Origin: DASYSL01 sp036003365 | GTDB lineage: Bacteria; Eisenbacteria; RBG-16-71-46; DASYSL01 | Assembly: GCA_036003365.1 (NCBI GenBank) | Contig: DASYSL010000134.1 | Coordinates: forward strand, 1-10,222 | Direction: 5' to 3' | Length of the DNA: 10,222 nucleotides | Shown here: piece by piece, positions 1 to 6,371 of the stretch | How positions within the stretch are numbered: position 1 is the first letter of the stretch | Layout: every line of letters starts with the position of its first letter | Translations under genes and position numbers: made by a program | Notes under the pieces: model-generated | Database searches by the model: none | What the model saw: the letters and a program-made list of their open reading frames with translations, nothing else | Told to the model about the DNA's origin: nothing

Positions 1-424
1 TCATGAGAACGGAAGAGGGAAGCGGGAACCGTCCGCCGGGGGCATAGCACCCGGCACTTTCGATGGGCTCGACCGTATGGCCGGCATGGCCGCCGGGGAC
101 CTGGACGGCCAGATCGCGAAGGCAGCCTCGCTGCGCCTCGGCGAAGGCGCGAATGCGCCCGGCCGTGCGCTCGAGAAGCGATCTCTCTTCGGCCGAGAGC
201 GCGTTCAGGGAGGCCGCCAGATCGCTCGGCCCGAGGACGAAGGGTTCGCCTGGGGTGAGATCTCCGAGACGCACGGCATGATCGAGGAGCGCGGCCACGC
301 CTCGCCGGCGCACGTCGCTCACGATCGCCGCCGTCGCCGTGAGCGTCTCCTCGTCCACGGCACACGCGTGTCGCGCCACGACTCGGTCGGGCGGGAGGCG
401 TCGGAGCAACGGGATGCGGGTCAT
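1..424 (-). CDS. hisD: Histidinol dehydrogenase HisD, N-terminal part (truncated by window edge)
   Basis: This is the N-terminal 141 residues of histidinol dehydrogenase, the NAD- and zinc-dependent enzyme that oxidises L-histidinol to L-histidine in the last two pathway steps. The reading frame is open to the window edge and the rest of the gene (family length about 430 residues) lies outside. The identifying stretch is near the visible end, residues ~124-141, AGCYAPGGRFPLPSSVLM, which matches the conserved 'YxPGG....PS(S/T)xLM' block of HisD. Before it comes the usual helical N-terminal region. The ATG start overlaps the stop of the hisA-hisIE gene by 4 nt (ATGA) and has a GGAGAG ribosome binding site 6 nt upstream, which makes the start firm. 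The catalytic and zinc-binding residues lie in the missing part and cannot be checked. Confidence 0.95.
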   Translation of the reverse strand, partial: MTRIPLLRRLPPDRVVARHACAVDEETLTATAAIVSDVRRRGVAALLDHAVRLGDLTPGEPFVLGPSDLAASLNALSAEERSLLERTAGRIRAFAEAQRGCLRDLAVQVPGGHAGHTVEPIESAGCYAPGGRFPLPSSVLM

Positions 425-1689
425 GGCTTTCTCTCCGGTTTCGCATCGCCCGGGCGGCGCGTGACGCGAAGGGCGCGCCGGTCGAGCTCGTTCTCCACCT
501 CTGCGAGCGGCACTCCTCGGCGCGCGAGCGCCACCAACGTGAGATAGAGTAGATCGGCGCTCTCCGCCGCCACTTCCTGCCCGGTCATCGCTTCCGCCAG
601 CTCGCCCGCCTCCTCGATGAGCTTGGCGCGCAGCAGGTCGGGATCGTCGAGCAGCCTCCGCGTATAGGAGCCGGCGGGCGCCTCGTGCGCGCGCGCCTCG
701 AGCCGCCGTGCGAGCGCTCCGAGTCCGCTCGCCGTTCCCCAGCAGGTGGCGGACTCCTCATGACAGAATCCCGCGCCGTGCTGACGCACGGTGAAGCGCA
801 CCGCATCGCGATCGCAATCGAGATCCACCCGCAGCAGCTCCTGGATGGCGCCCGAAGTCGCGCCCTTGGCCCACATGCCGCGCGATCGCGACTGATACAC
901 GCCGCGGCCGGATTCGATGGCCGCGCGCAGACTCTCCAGGCTCGAATACACCAGACCCAGGGCGACGCCGTGCTCGTCGGCCACGACGGTCGGCCACAGA
1001 CCGTCCGCGCGATCGCTCGTCAGAGGCGCGGCCATGGCTTCCGCCAATCCCAAGCGCCCGGTGTAGAGCGCCATGCCCACTTGCGCGTCGACGCCCATGC
1101 GATCGAGGGCGGCGATCTCGGCTGCGGTGGTGATGCCTCCGGCCACCGTGAGCTTGGCCGGGCGCGCCGCGGCAGCCAGAGCGGCCACGCGCTCGAGATC
1201 CACACCGCCAAGCCGCCCCTCGCGCTCCACGAAGGTCACGAGAAATCCGGAAACGAGGGAGCGCAGCTCTTGCATGCGCTCCTCGATCGAGCGCCCGGTG
1301 CGCGAGCGCCAGCCATCGACCACCACTTCGCCATCGAGAGCGTCGAGGGCGGCGACCACGCGCTCCGCCGGCAGCTCACCCAGCACCTCGGGACGTGCCG
1401 CCGTGCCCAACACGATGCCCACCGCACCGGCGTCGAGCCACGCACGCGCCTGCGCCACGTCGCGGATGCCGCCACCCACGCGGCAGCGCGCTCTGGTCAC
1501 GAGGTCGCGCACGATCTCCGCGTTGCTCCCGCGGCCGAGCGCGGCGTCGAGATCCACGACTGCGATCTCGGGGACGACACCGAATCGCTTCGCCCACAGG
1601 CGCGCGTCTCCGGCGTCGAGTGCTTTGTCCTTGCCGCCCACGAGCTGCACGGCGACGCCGTCCATGAGATCGATCGAAGGCACGATCAT
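421..1689 (-). CDS. hisA-hisIE: Trifunctional HisA-HisI-HisE fusion: ProFAR isomerase / PR-AMP cyclohydrolase / PR-ATP pyrophosphatase
   Basis: This 422-residue protein joins the enzymes of three consecutive steps. HisE removes pyrophosphate from phosphoribosyl-ATP, HisI opens the purine ring of PR-AMP, and HisA isomerises ProFAR. Residues 1-~222 are a HisA TIM barrel: PSIDL with catalytic Asp7, VVDLD 44-48, GGGIR 72-76, ALD with the second catalytic Asp116, GW 126-127, AGGI 183-186 and ALYTG 207-211. Residues ~228-320 are HisI: SRSRGMWAKGATSG 267-280, metal-binding DCDRD 291-295, and zinc ligands Cys292, Cys309 and Cys316. Residues ~330-415 are HisE: EEAGE 359-363 and ESADLLY 376-382. The ATG start overlaps the hisF stop by 4 nt (ATGA) and has AGAGGTG 5 nt upstream. 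The frame is open much further upstream, but that part only shadows hisF. HisIE fusions are common; a HisA-HisIE fusion is unusual. The HisA half departs from consensus at Leu118 and in the REG motif 156-158, so its activity is likely but not certain. Confidence 0.93.
   Translation of the reverse strand: MIVPSIDLMDGVAVQLVGGKDKALDAGDARLWAKRFGVVPEIAVVDLDAALGRGSNAEIVRDLVTRARCRVGGGIRDVAQARAWLDAGAVGIVLGTAARPEVLGELPAERVVAALDALDGEVVVDGWRSRTGRSIEERMQELRSLVSGFLVTFVEREGRLGGVDLERVAALAAAARPAKLTVAGGITTAAEIAALDRMGVDAQVGMALYTGRLGLAEAMAAPLTSDRADGLWPTVVADEHGVALGLVYSSLESLRAAIESGRGVYQSRSRGMWAKGATSGAIQELLRVDLDCDRDAVRFTVRQHGAGFCHEESATCWGTASGLGALARRLEARAHEAPAGSYTRRLLDDPDLLRAKLIEEAGELAEAMTGQEVAAESADLLYLTLVALARRGVPLAEVENELDRRALRVTRRPGDAKPERKP
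431..436 (-). promoter_or_regulatory. Ribosome binding site of hisD
   Basis: GGAGAG lies 6 nt before the hisD ATG, inside the last codons of the hisA-hisIE gene. It supports the overlapping ATGA start. Confidence 0.7.
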
Positions 1690-2438
1690 GAGCGCACCTC
1701 TAGACCGAGCCGCGCGAGGTGGTCCTTGATGGCCGCGACGCTCCACTCGCCGTCGTGGAAGATGGATGCGGCGAGCACCGCGTCGGCGCCCGCAGCGAGC
1801 GCCTGTGCCAGATCCCCGGGCCCCGAAGCGCCGCCGGAAGCGATCACGGGCAAGCGAACGGCTCCCGCGATCGCGGCGATCAAACGGGTGTCGTAGCCGG
1901 CTCGCGTGCCGTCGCGATCCCAACTGGTCAGAAGAATCTCTCCGGCGCCGCGCCGCTCCGCCTCGCGCGCCCAGCTCACGGCGTCGAGATGGGTGCGCTC
2001 CGCGCCCGAGCGCACGACGACTCGCCAGGCGCCGTCGTGGGCCGCCGCGTCGAGGGCGAGCACGGTGCACTGACAACCGAATCGTGCAGCGAGCGTGTCG
2101 AGCAGCTCGGGATCGCGCACGGCGGCCGTGTTCACCGACACTTTGTCGGCGCCGGCTTCGAGAAGCTTGGCGGCATCGTCGGCCGAGCGAACCCCGCCGC
2201 CAACGGTGAGCGGGATCGAGAGCTCGCGGCGAACCGCGCGCACGGTCTCGCTGCACGTGGCGCGCCCTTCGGGTGTGGCGCTCACATCCAGGATCACGAT
2301 CTCGTCGGCGCCCTGCTCTTCATAGGCAGCCGCCAGGGCCACGGGATCGCCGGCGTCGCGCAGCGACGAGAAGCGCACGCCTTTGACCACGCGGCCGTCG
2401 CGAACGTCGAGGCACGGAATGACGCGCGCGGTCAGCAT
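1686..2438 (-). CDS. hisF: Imidazole glycerol phosphate synthase, cyclase subunit HisF
   Basis: HisF is the synthase subunit of imidazole glycerol phosphate synthase. It uses ammonia channelled from HisH to convert PRFAR into IGP and AICAR. The protein has 250 residues, the usual length, and forms a TIM barrel. Diagnostic motifs are IPCLDVRDGRVVKG at 7-20 with catalytic Asp11 and Lys19, GGGVR 80-84, Lys99 in DKVSVN (gate at the HisH interface), the second catalytic residue Asp130 in LALD, a TSWDRDGT motif in the C-terminal half (the usual form is TSMDRDGT), and the terminal DGEWSVAAIKDHLA. The ATG start overlaps the end of hisH by 7 nt (ATGCTGA), and the stop overlaps hisA by 4 nt. The SD-like sequence before the start is weak, which fits translational coupling to hisH, its obligate partner. 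Confidence 0.97.
   Translation of the reverse strand: MLTARVIPCLDVRDGRVVKGVRFSSLRDAGDPVALAAAYEEQGADEIVILDVSATPEGRATCSETVRAVRRELSIPLTVGGGVRSADDAAKLLEAGADKVSVNTAAVRDPELLDTLAARFGCQCTVLALDAAAHDGAWRVVVRSGAERTHLDAVSWAREAERRGAGEILLTSWDRDGTRAGYDTRLIAAIAGAVRLPVIASGGASGPGDLAQALAAGADAVLAASIFHDGEWSVAAIKDHLARLGLEVRS
1695..1701 (-). promoter_or_regulatory. Ribosome binding site of hisA-hisIE
   Basis: AGAGGTG lies 5 nt before the ATG at 1689. It decides the start at the beginning of the HisA domain rather than anywhere in the long open frame upstream. Confidence 0.6.
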
Positions 2439-3049
2439 GGCGCCGCCACGAGCGTGAGCCAGCGGCGCAGCAGAGCCGTGCCCCACTTGCCGGAAAGCTC
2501 GGGGTGGAACTGGCAAGCGAGCACCGGGCCGCGCTCGAGCGCGGCGACCCAGCGATCGCCGTGCTCCGCGAAGGCTCCCGTCCAGCCCGGAGGGAGTGTC
2601 TCGACGCGATAGGAATTGGCGAAGTAGGCGTACCCCGGCTCGACAAACGCAGCACCCGGCGCCGGCTCGACTCGATTCCAACCGATCTGCGGCGTACGCA
2701 CGCCCTTCGGGAATCGAGACACGCGTCCCGGCAGCACCGAGAGTCCCGCCGTTCCGGGGTTCTCTTCGCTGCTCTCGAAGAGCAGCTGCAGGCCGAGGCA
2801 GATGGCGAGCGTGGGACGGCCCTCACGCACGCGGTTCGCGAGAGCTTTCACGAGCCCTTTTTCCGCCAGCCGGCTCATCGCTGCTCTCATGGTTCCCACG
2901 CCGGGCAGGACCACACGCTCGGCCTCGACCACCTGAGCGACGTCGTCGGCCAGCGCGCAGTCGGCTCCGGCGCGGCGCAGGCCGGCTTCCACCGAGGCGA
3001 GATTCGCCGTTCCAGTGCGCACGATCACGACGGAAACTCCGCTGGTCAC
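2432..3049 (-). CDS. hisH: Imidazole glycerol phosphate synthase, glutaminase subunit HisH
   Basis: HisH is the class I glutamine amidotransferase that hydrolyses glutamine and passes ammonia to HisF. From the GTG start it has 205 residues, normal for the family. The catalytic triad is visible: Cys84 in AICLGLQ, and His182 and Glu184 in QFHPE. The LPGVG loop (48-52), PQIGWN (120-125) and the N-terminal RTGTANLASVEAGL (11-24) are also typical. Residues 142-147 read YFANSY, where many HisH proteins have YFVHSY. The start is GTG within a GTGA overlap with the hisB stop, with a modest AAGGG 6 nt upstream. A second in-frame GTG seven codons in (valine 8) is possible but would lose the coupling overlap. 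It is immediately followed by hisF. Confidence 0.95.
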   Translation of the reverse strand: MTSGVSVVIVRTGTANLASVEAGLRRAGADCALADDVAQVVEAERVVLPGVGTMRAAMSRLAEKGLVKALANRVREGRPTLAICLGLQLLFESSEENPGTAGLSVLPGRVSRFPKGVRTPQIGWNRVEPAPGAAFVEPGYAYFANSYRVETLPPGWTGAFAEHGDRWVAALERGPVLACQFHPELSGKWGTALLRRWLTLVAAPC

Positions 3050-3633
3050 AAAGCACCCTTGGTGCTGGGCACACGATCCGAGCCGTCGCGCTCGATCGCC
3101 TCCCGCAGCGCCAGCGCCGTCGCCTTGAACGCCGCCTCCGCGCGATGGTGGTCGTTCTCGCCGCGCAGCACGTCGACATGGAGCGCCATCCGTGCCGCGA
3201 TGGCGAGCGAGGACAAAACATGGGCGGCGTTCTCGCAAGAGAGTCCGCCAATGCTGTCGCGCGTGAGGCCCAGCGTGACCGCAGCAAAGGGCCGTCCGGA
3301 GAGGTCGACGACGGCCCGCGCCAAGGCTTCGTCGAGCGGCGCGTAGGCGGAGCCGAAGCGGCGGATGCCACGGCGCTCGCCGAGCGATTGGTCGATCGCC
3401 GCGCCCAGGACCAGAGCGCAATCCTCGGCGCTGTGGTGATCGTCGATCTGGAGGTCGCCGCGACAGGTGAGGTCGAGATCGAATCGCGCGTGGCAGGCGA
3501 GCGCCGTGAGCAAATGATCGAGGAAGCCGATGCCGGTGGCGATCCGGGTTCGGCCTTCGCCGTCGACATTCAAGGTGCATTCGATGTCGGTCTCCGATGT
3601 CTTGCGGGCGAGACTCGTGCTTCGAGAATTCAC
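3046..3633 (-). CDS. hisB: Imidazoleglycerol-phosphate dehydratase HisB (monofunctional)
   Basis: HisB dehydrates imidazole glycerol phosphate to imidazole acetol phosphate, using a manganese cluster. The protein has 195 residues, the length of the stand-alone dehydratase without the phosphatase domain found in enteric HisB. The two metal-binding repeats are clear: IDDHHSAED at 63-71 and GENDHHRAEAAFKA at 158-171. GFLDHLL (36-42), GIRRFG (89-94) and the C-terminal PSTKGAL also match the family. The start is GTG, overlapping the stop of the hisC-HAD gene as GTGA, with a strong GAGGAG 8 nt upstream. The stop overlaps the GTG of hisH in the same way. The histidinol-phosphate phosphatase function that enteric HisB carries is probably supplied here by the HAD domain fused to HisC. 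Confidence 0.97.
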   Translation of the reverse strand: MNSRSTSLARKTSETDIECTLNVDGEGRTRIATGIGFLDHLLTALACHARFDLDLTCRGDLQIDDHHSAEDCALVLGAAIDQSLGERRGIRRFGSAYAPLDEALARAVVDLSGRPFAAVTLGLTRDSIGGLSCENAAHVLSSLAIAARMALHVDVLRGENDHHRAEAAFKATALALREAIERDGSDRVPSTKGAL

Positions 3634-5366
3634 GGCAAGATCTCCTCGAGTTGGGCGAGAGAAGTGAGCACGCGGGTTGCCCCGGCGGCGCGCAGCGCCG
3701 GGGTCATGATTTCGGCTCGATCTCCGGGCGCCACGATGCCCAGAGGCAAGACCCCAGCGGCGCGAGCGGCCCGCACGTCGTCCGGCGTATCGCCGATCAT
3801 CCAGGCTCGCGACACCTTCATGGCGCGAAGCGCCGCACGCACCGGAGCGGGGTCCGGCTTGAGGGGGCCGTCCTCCATGCAAACGACGACGCGAACCAGC
3901 TCGGCGATGCCCGATGTCGCGAGAAAGCGCTCCGCATCTCTTCGCGGACGCCCGGTGACCACGGCCAGAGGCAGGCGCGCGGCAAGGCGCGAGAGATGCT
4001 CCGGTTCGGCGAGCAGCCGCTCGCTCCGCCAAAGCCCGGACGCGGTTTGGGTTCCCTGATAGATGGCCTCGAAGCGCTCGGTGATCTCGTCGAGAGAGAA
4101 ATGCAGCGCGCGCTCTTGCAAGAGCCGCCGGGTCAGGTCCCAGTCGTTGTTGGCGTCGCCTTTGGCTTTGAGCCGCTCGATGTCGGCCGGCTCGCACGTC
4201 GCGCCGAAGGAGAGAGCTGTCTCCAGGATGGCGCGCCGATACGATCCGGAGACATCCGCGAGCACACCATCCAGATCGAAGAGAAGCGCTTCAGGCGCCA
4301 AGATGGTCTCGAGCGCCGAAACCAAGCGCTCGAAACCGTCCGCCTGGCCGGGACATGTGATGCGCAGGTAACCCTCGAGCGCCGGCCGCTCCGGAAAGAG
4401 GCGGACCGCGATGCCCAATCCGGCGAGCGCTTCCCACACCCACAGCGGCCGAGCGAAACGCGCGAGCACGAAATTGGCCTGTGAGGGCAGGGCTTTGGCT
4501 CTGAGCCCGGCAATCCGCTGCTCCAGATCGTTTCGCTCTCGACGCACCCGGTCGACATAGGCGCGCACGTCGGCGTCATCGCTCACAAGACGCGCGGCGG
4601 CGATCGTGAGCGAAGGGCCGGCCACGCTGTATGGGCCTCCCGCGGCGCGCAGCCAGGCGATCACGCGCTCGGGTCCGACCATGTAGCCGATGCGAAGCCC
4701 GGCCAGGCCCCAGGCCTTGGAAAGCGTGCGCGCCACGATCGCGTTGGGCAGCTCGAGCGCTGTGCGCGTCGGATCCTCGTCGGCGAATTCGGCATAGGCC
4801 AGATCAGCCAGAAGGAGGGCGCGCGGACAGGCGGCCGAGAGGCGGCGGAGATCCTCCGCGCTCGCCGCGGCCCCGGTCGGATTGTTCGGAGTGACCACGG
4901 CGATCAGCGCGGTGCTCGGTCCCGTGGCTTCGATCACGGATTCGACGGGGAAAGGTCCCTCCATCCATGGCACGTGCACGAGGCTCGCTCCGGCCAGAAG
5001 CGCATAGTGATCGAGCAGCTCGAAGGTCGGCGTCGTGAGCACGAGATCGCGCCCCGGCGCGAGCGCGACGCGGCACAATCGGTCGAGCCCCTCGTCGGCC
5101 CCGGCCGTCACCATGACGCACGGCGTCGGCACGCCGAGGCGCGCCGCCAGCAGGGCTTCGAGCGCATGCGCGTCCGGATAGAGGCGAACGACATCGAGCG
5201 GCAAGGGACCGAGCTCTTCGAGAAACGATGGGGGCGGACCCACCCCCTCGTTGCCGTCCAGATGAAGATCGATGGGCGCCTCGGGCCGCGCCGGAGCGTA
5301 TGCGCGAACCCCGGACATCGTGGGCGCCGGAGTCCAGCCTTGCGTCTCGCGTGCGGGGGCGCTCAT
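3630..5366 (-). CDS. hisC: Histidinol-phosphate aminotransferase fused to HAD-family phosphatase (probable histidinol-phosphatase)
   Basis: This 578-residue protein has two catalytic parts. Residues ~20-355 are a PLP fold-type I aminotransferase of the HisC type: GNEGVGPPP 38-46, RLYPDAHALE, TPNNPTG, and the PLP lysine Lys217 in TLSKAWGLAGLRIGY with Arg225. HisC makes histidinol phosphate from imidazole acetol phosphate and glutamate. After a linker of a few residues, ~361-578 form a HAD hydrolase with all four motifs: nucleophile Asp364 and Asp366 in FDLDG, Thr471 in VTGRP, Lys503 in LKPDP, and GDTPDD 525-530. A helical cap between motifs I and II includes GDANNDW 403-409; this is HAD subfamily I. 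The context (next pathway step, no other phosphatase in the operon) suggests it dephosphorylates histidinol phosphate; that is inference. The ATG overlaps the hisG stop (ATGA). A SerB- or Gph-like phosphatase role is the alternative. Confidence 0.92.
   Translation of the reverse strand: MSAPARETQGWTPAPTMSGVRAYAPARPEAPIDLHLDGNEGVGPPPSFLEELGPLPLDVVRLYPDAHALEALLAARLGVPTPCVMVTAGADEGLDRLCRVALAPGRDLVLTTPTFELLDHYALLAGASLVHVPWMEGPFPVESVIEATGPSTALIAVVTPNNPTGAAASAEDLRRLSAACPRALLLADLAYAEFADEDPTRTALELPNAIVARTLSKAWGLAGLRIGYMVGPERVIAWLRAAGGPYSVAGPSLTIAAARLVSDDADVRAYVDRVRRERNDLEQRIAGLRAKALPSQANFVLARFARPLWVWEALAGLGIAVRLFPERPALEGYLRITCPGQADGFERLVSALETILAPEALLFDLDGVLADVSGSYRRAILETALSFGATCEPADIERLKAKGDANNDWDLTRRLLQERALHFSLDEITERFEAIYQGTQTASGLWRSERLLAEPEHLSRLAARLPLAVVTGRPRRDAERFLATSGIAELVRVVVCMEDGPLKPDPAPVRAALRAMKVSRAWMIGDTPDDVRAARAAGVLPLGIVAPGDRAEIMTPALRAAGATRVLTSLAQLEEILP
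3642..3647 (-). promoter_or_regulatory. Ribosome binding site of hisB
   Basis: GAGGAG lies 8 nt before the GTG at 3633 and supports this non-ATG start. No ATG sits near the beginning of the conserved domain. Confidence 0.65.
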
Positions 5367-6229
5367 GGCACGATCTGAGCCAGTTCGGTCACGACGATGT
5401 CCGATCCTCCGCGCGCTTTGATCTCGGGAATGAGACGCGGGAGATCGGCGCGGGGCACCGCGGCTTTGACGGCGAATCCGGAATTGCCATGAAGCGGCGC
5501 CACGGTGGGCTGACGCATGCAAGGCAGCATCGCGACGACCGCCTCGAGGCAGGACGGCTGAACATTGACCTCCAGCATGACGCGCCGCCGCGCTTCGAGC
5601 ACCGAGGTCAGCAAGACGACGAAGCGCCGCAACGCCTCGGCGCGTGGGCCGTCGTCAAGAGCGCGTGGGTTCGCGTAGAGCCGCGTCGAAGAAGTCATGA
5701 GCTCGTCCACGATCTCGAGCCCGTTCGAGCGCAGCGTGGATCCGGTCGCCGTGTTGTCCACGATGCAATCGGCGTCTTCGGGCGGGAAGACTTCCGTGGC
5801 GCCGTAGGAGCGCACCACCTTGGCGTCGAGCCCTCGGCGCTCGACCCAGGCGGCGGCGATCCGCTCGTATTCGGACGCCACGATCAGAGGGCGCTCGGGA
5901 AGCCTGCCGCCGGTTAACAGAGTCGAAGGCGCGGCAGCGACGAGCCGCACCGAATCCAGGCCGGTGTCGAGCAGCTCGACGACGTCTGCCCCCAGCTCGG
6001 CGACCCAGTCGGCGCCCGCGAATCCCACGTCGCGCGATCCCAGGTGAAGCATCTCGACGATGTTCTGCGGCTTGAGGATCTTGGTTTCGAACCCCGGAAG
6101 CGAAAGCTCGGTGCGATAGCCGCGTCCCGCGTCACGCACGCGAATGCCGGCATCGGCGAGCAGTTGGAAGACGCTCTCCTGCATGCGGCCCTTGGGCAAT
6201 CCCAGGCGGATGACGGTGCAACCGGTCAT
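5363..6229 (-). CDS. hisG: ATP phosphoribosyltransferase HisG, long form with regulatory domain
   Basis: HisG condenses ATP and PRPP to phosphoribosyl-ATP, the first committed step and the usual target of feedback inhibition by histidine. The 288 residues match the long hexameric form. The N-terminal catalytic domain starts with RLGLPKGRM (8-16), continues through KILKPQNIVEMLHLG, and has the PRPP-binding loop IVDNTATGSTLRSNGL around 156-170. A C-terminal HisG_C-type (ACT-like) domain fills roughly 210-288, ending GGSDIVVTELAQIVP, so no HisZ partner is expected. The ATG at 6229 is preceded by GGAG at 5 nt spacing and begins right at the conserved first strand. An upstream TTG at 6268 lies inside the terminator U-tract and is not credible. 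It is the first structural gene after the leader attenuator, and its stop overlaps hisC. Confidence 0.97.
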   Translation of the reverse strand: MTGCTVIRLGLPKGRMQESVFQLLADAGIRVRDAGRGYRTELSLPGFETKILKPQNIVEMLHLGSRDVGFAGADWVAELGADVVELLDTGLDSVRLVAAAPSTLLTGGRLPERPLIVASEYERIAAAWVERRGLDAKVVRSYGATEVFPPEDADCIVDNTATGSTLRSNGLEIVDELMTSSTRLYANPRALDDGPRAEALRRFVVLLTSVLEARRRVMLEVNVQPSCLEAVVAMLPCMRQPTVAPLHGNSGFAVKAAVPRADLPRLIPEIKARGGSDIVVTELAQIVP

Positions 6230-6234
6230 ACGGA

Positions 6235-6238
6235 CTCC
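6235..6238 (-). promoter_or_regulatory. Ribosome binding site of hisG
   Basis: GGAG lies 5 nt before the ATG at 6229. It fixes the hisG start downstream of the attenuator terminator rather than at in-frame codons within it. Confidence 0.7.
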
Positions 6239-6247
6239 ATCGTGAGC

Positions 6248-6260
6248 GGGCTTTGAGCCC
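6248..6260 (-). repeat. Small inverted repeat between attenuator and hisG
   Basis: GGGCT and AGCCC form a perfect 5-bp stem with a CAA loop, starting directly after the U-tract of the terminator and ending 9 nt before the hisG ribosome binding site. In a read-through transcript it would form a small hairpin between terminator and SD. A role in RNA stability or in pausing is possible but not shown; it may be chance. Confidence 0.35.
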
Positions 6261-6293
6261 AAAAACAAAAACGCCGGCCAAGTTGGCCGGCGT
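6261..6293 (-). terminator. Intrinsic terminator of the his attenuator
   Basis: On the minus strand a perfect 10-bp GC-rich stem (ACGCCGGCCA / TGGCCGGCGT) with a 3-nt ACT loop is followed at once by the U-tract TTTTGTTTTT. This is a strong rho-independent terminator in the minus direction only; on the plus strand the hairpin is not followed by a T run. It lies between the leader peptide and hisG, upstream of all his structural genes, which is the position of an attenuator. It would also stop transcripts reading through from the upstream kinase gene. Confidence 0.92.
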
Positions 6294-6332
6294 GAGTTCC
6301 CGCGCGAAGCGCGACTAAACCATCACCCGGCC
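6285..6332 (-). promoter_or_regulatory. Antiterminator pairing of the his attenuator
   Basis: GGCCGGGTGA (6332-6323, covering the last codons and stop of the leader peptide) can pair with TCACGCCGGCC (6295-6285), giving 10 base pairs with a single bulged G. The second strand is most of the 5' arm of the terminator, so this helix and the terminator exclude each other. A 5-bp hairpin (CGCGC, loop TTC, GCGCG) lies within the intervening loop. This is the antiterminator expected when a ribosome stalls on the histidine codons. It was inferred by reading complementarity, not by energy calculation. Confidence 0.75.
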
Positions 6333-6371
6333 CGAGAGCGGATGTGCGGATGGGCGTGATGATGATGATGG
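6320..6371 (-). promoter_or_regulatory. Leader 1:2 (anti-antiterminator) pairing over the His codons
   Basis: CCATCATC (6371-6364, end of the Arg codon and the first His codons) can pair with GGTGATGG (6327-6320, around the leader stop codon), giving 8 pairs including one U-G wobble. The second strand overlaps the antiterminator strand. When the His codons are free of ribosome this helix would hide that strand and favour the terminator; a ribosome stalled on the His codons would block it. The repeated CAT codons allow other registers, so the exact pairing is uncertain. Confidence 0.55.

Noticed and set aside
685..1896. Plus-strand open frame opposite hisA-hisIE
   Set aside because: It is His/Ala/Arg-rich without domain motifs and lies antisense to a conserved enzyme.
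1690..2256. Upstream extension of the hisA-hisIE frame (about 190 further residues)
   Set aside because: The stretch is Arg/Ser-rich low-complexity translation of the hisF coding region in another frame. The real start at 1689 has a ribosome binding site and begins the HisA domain.
2596..4059. Long plus-strand open frame opposite hisH, hisB and hisC-HAD
   Set aside because: High GC keeps antisense frames open. The translation is Arg/Ala-rich without recognisable motifs, while the minus strand encodes clear His enzymes.
6230..6268. Longer hisG starting at TTG 6268
   Set aside because: The codon lies in the terminator U-tract, the extra residues are not part of the HisG fold, and the ATG at 6229 has a good ribosome binding site.
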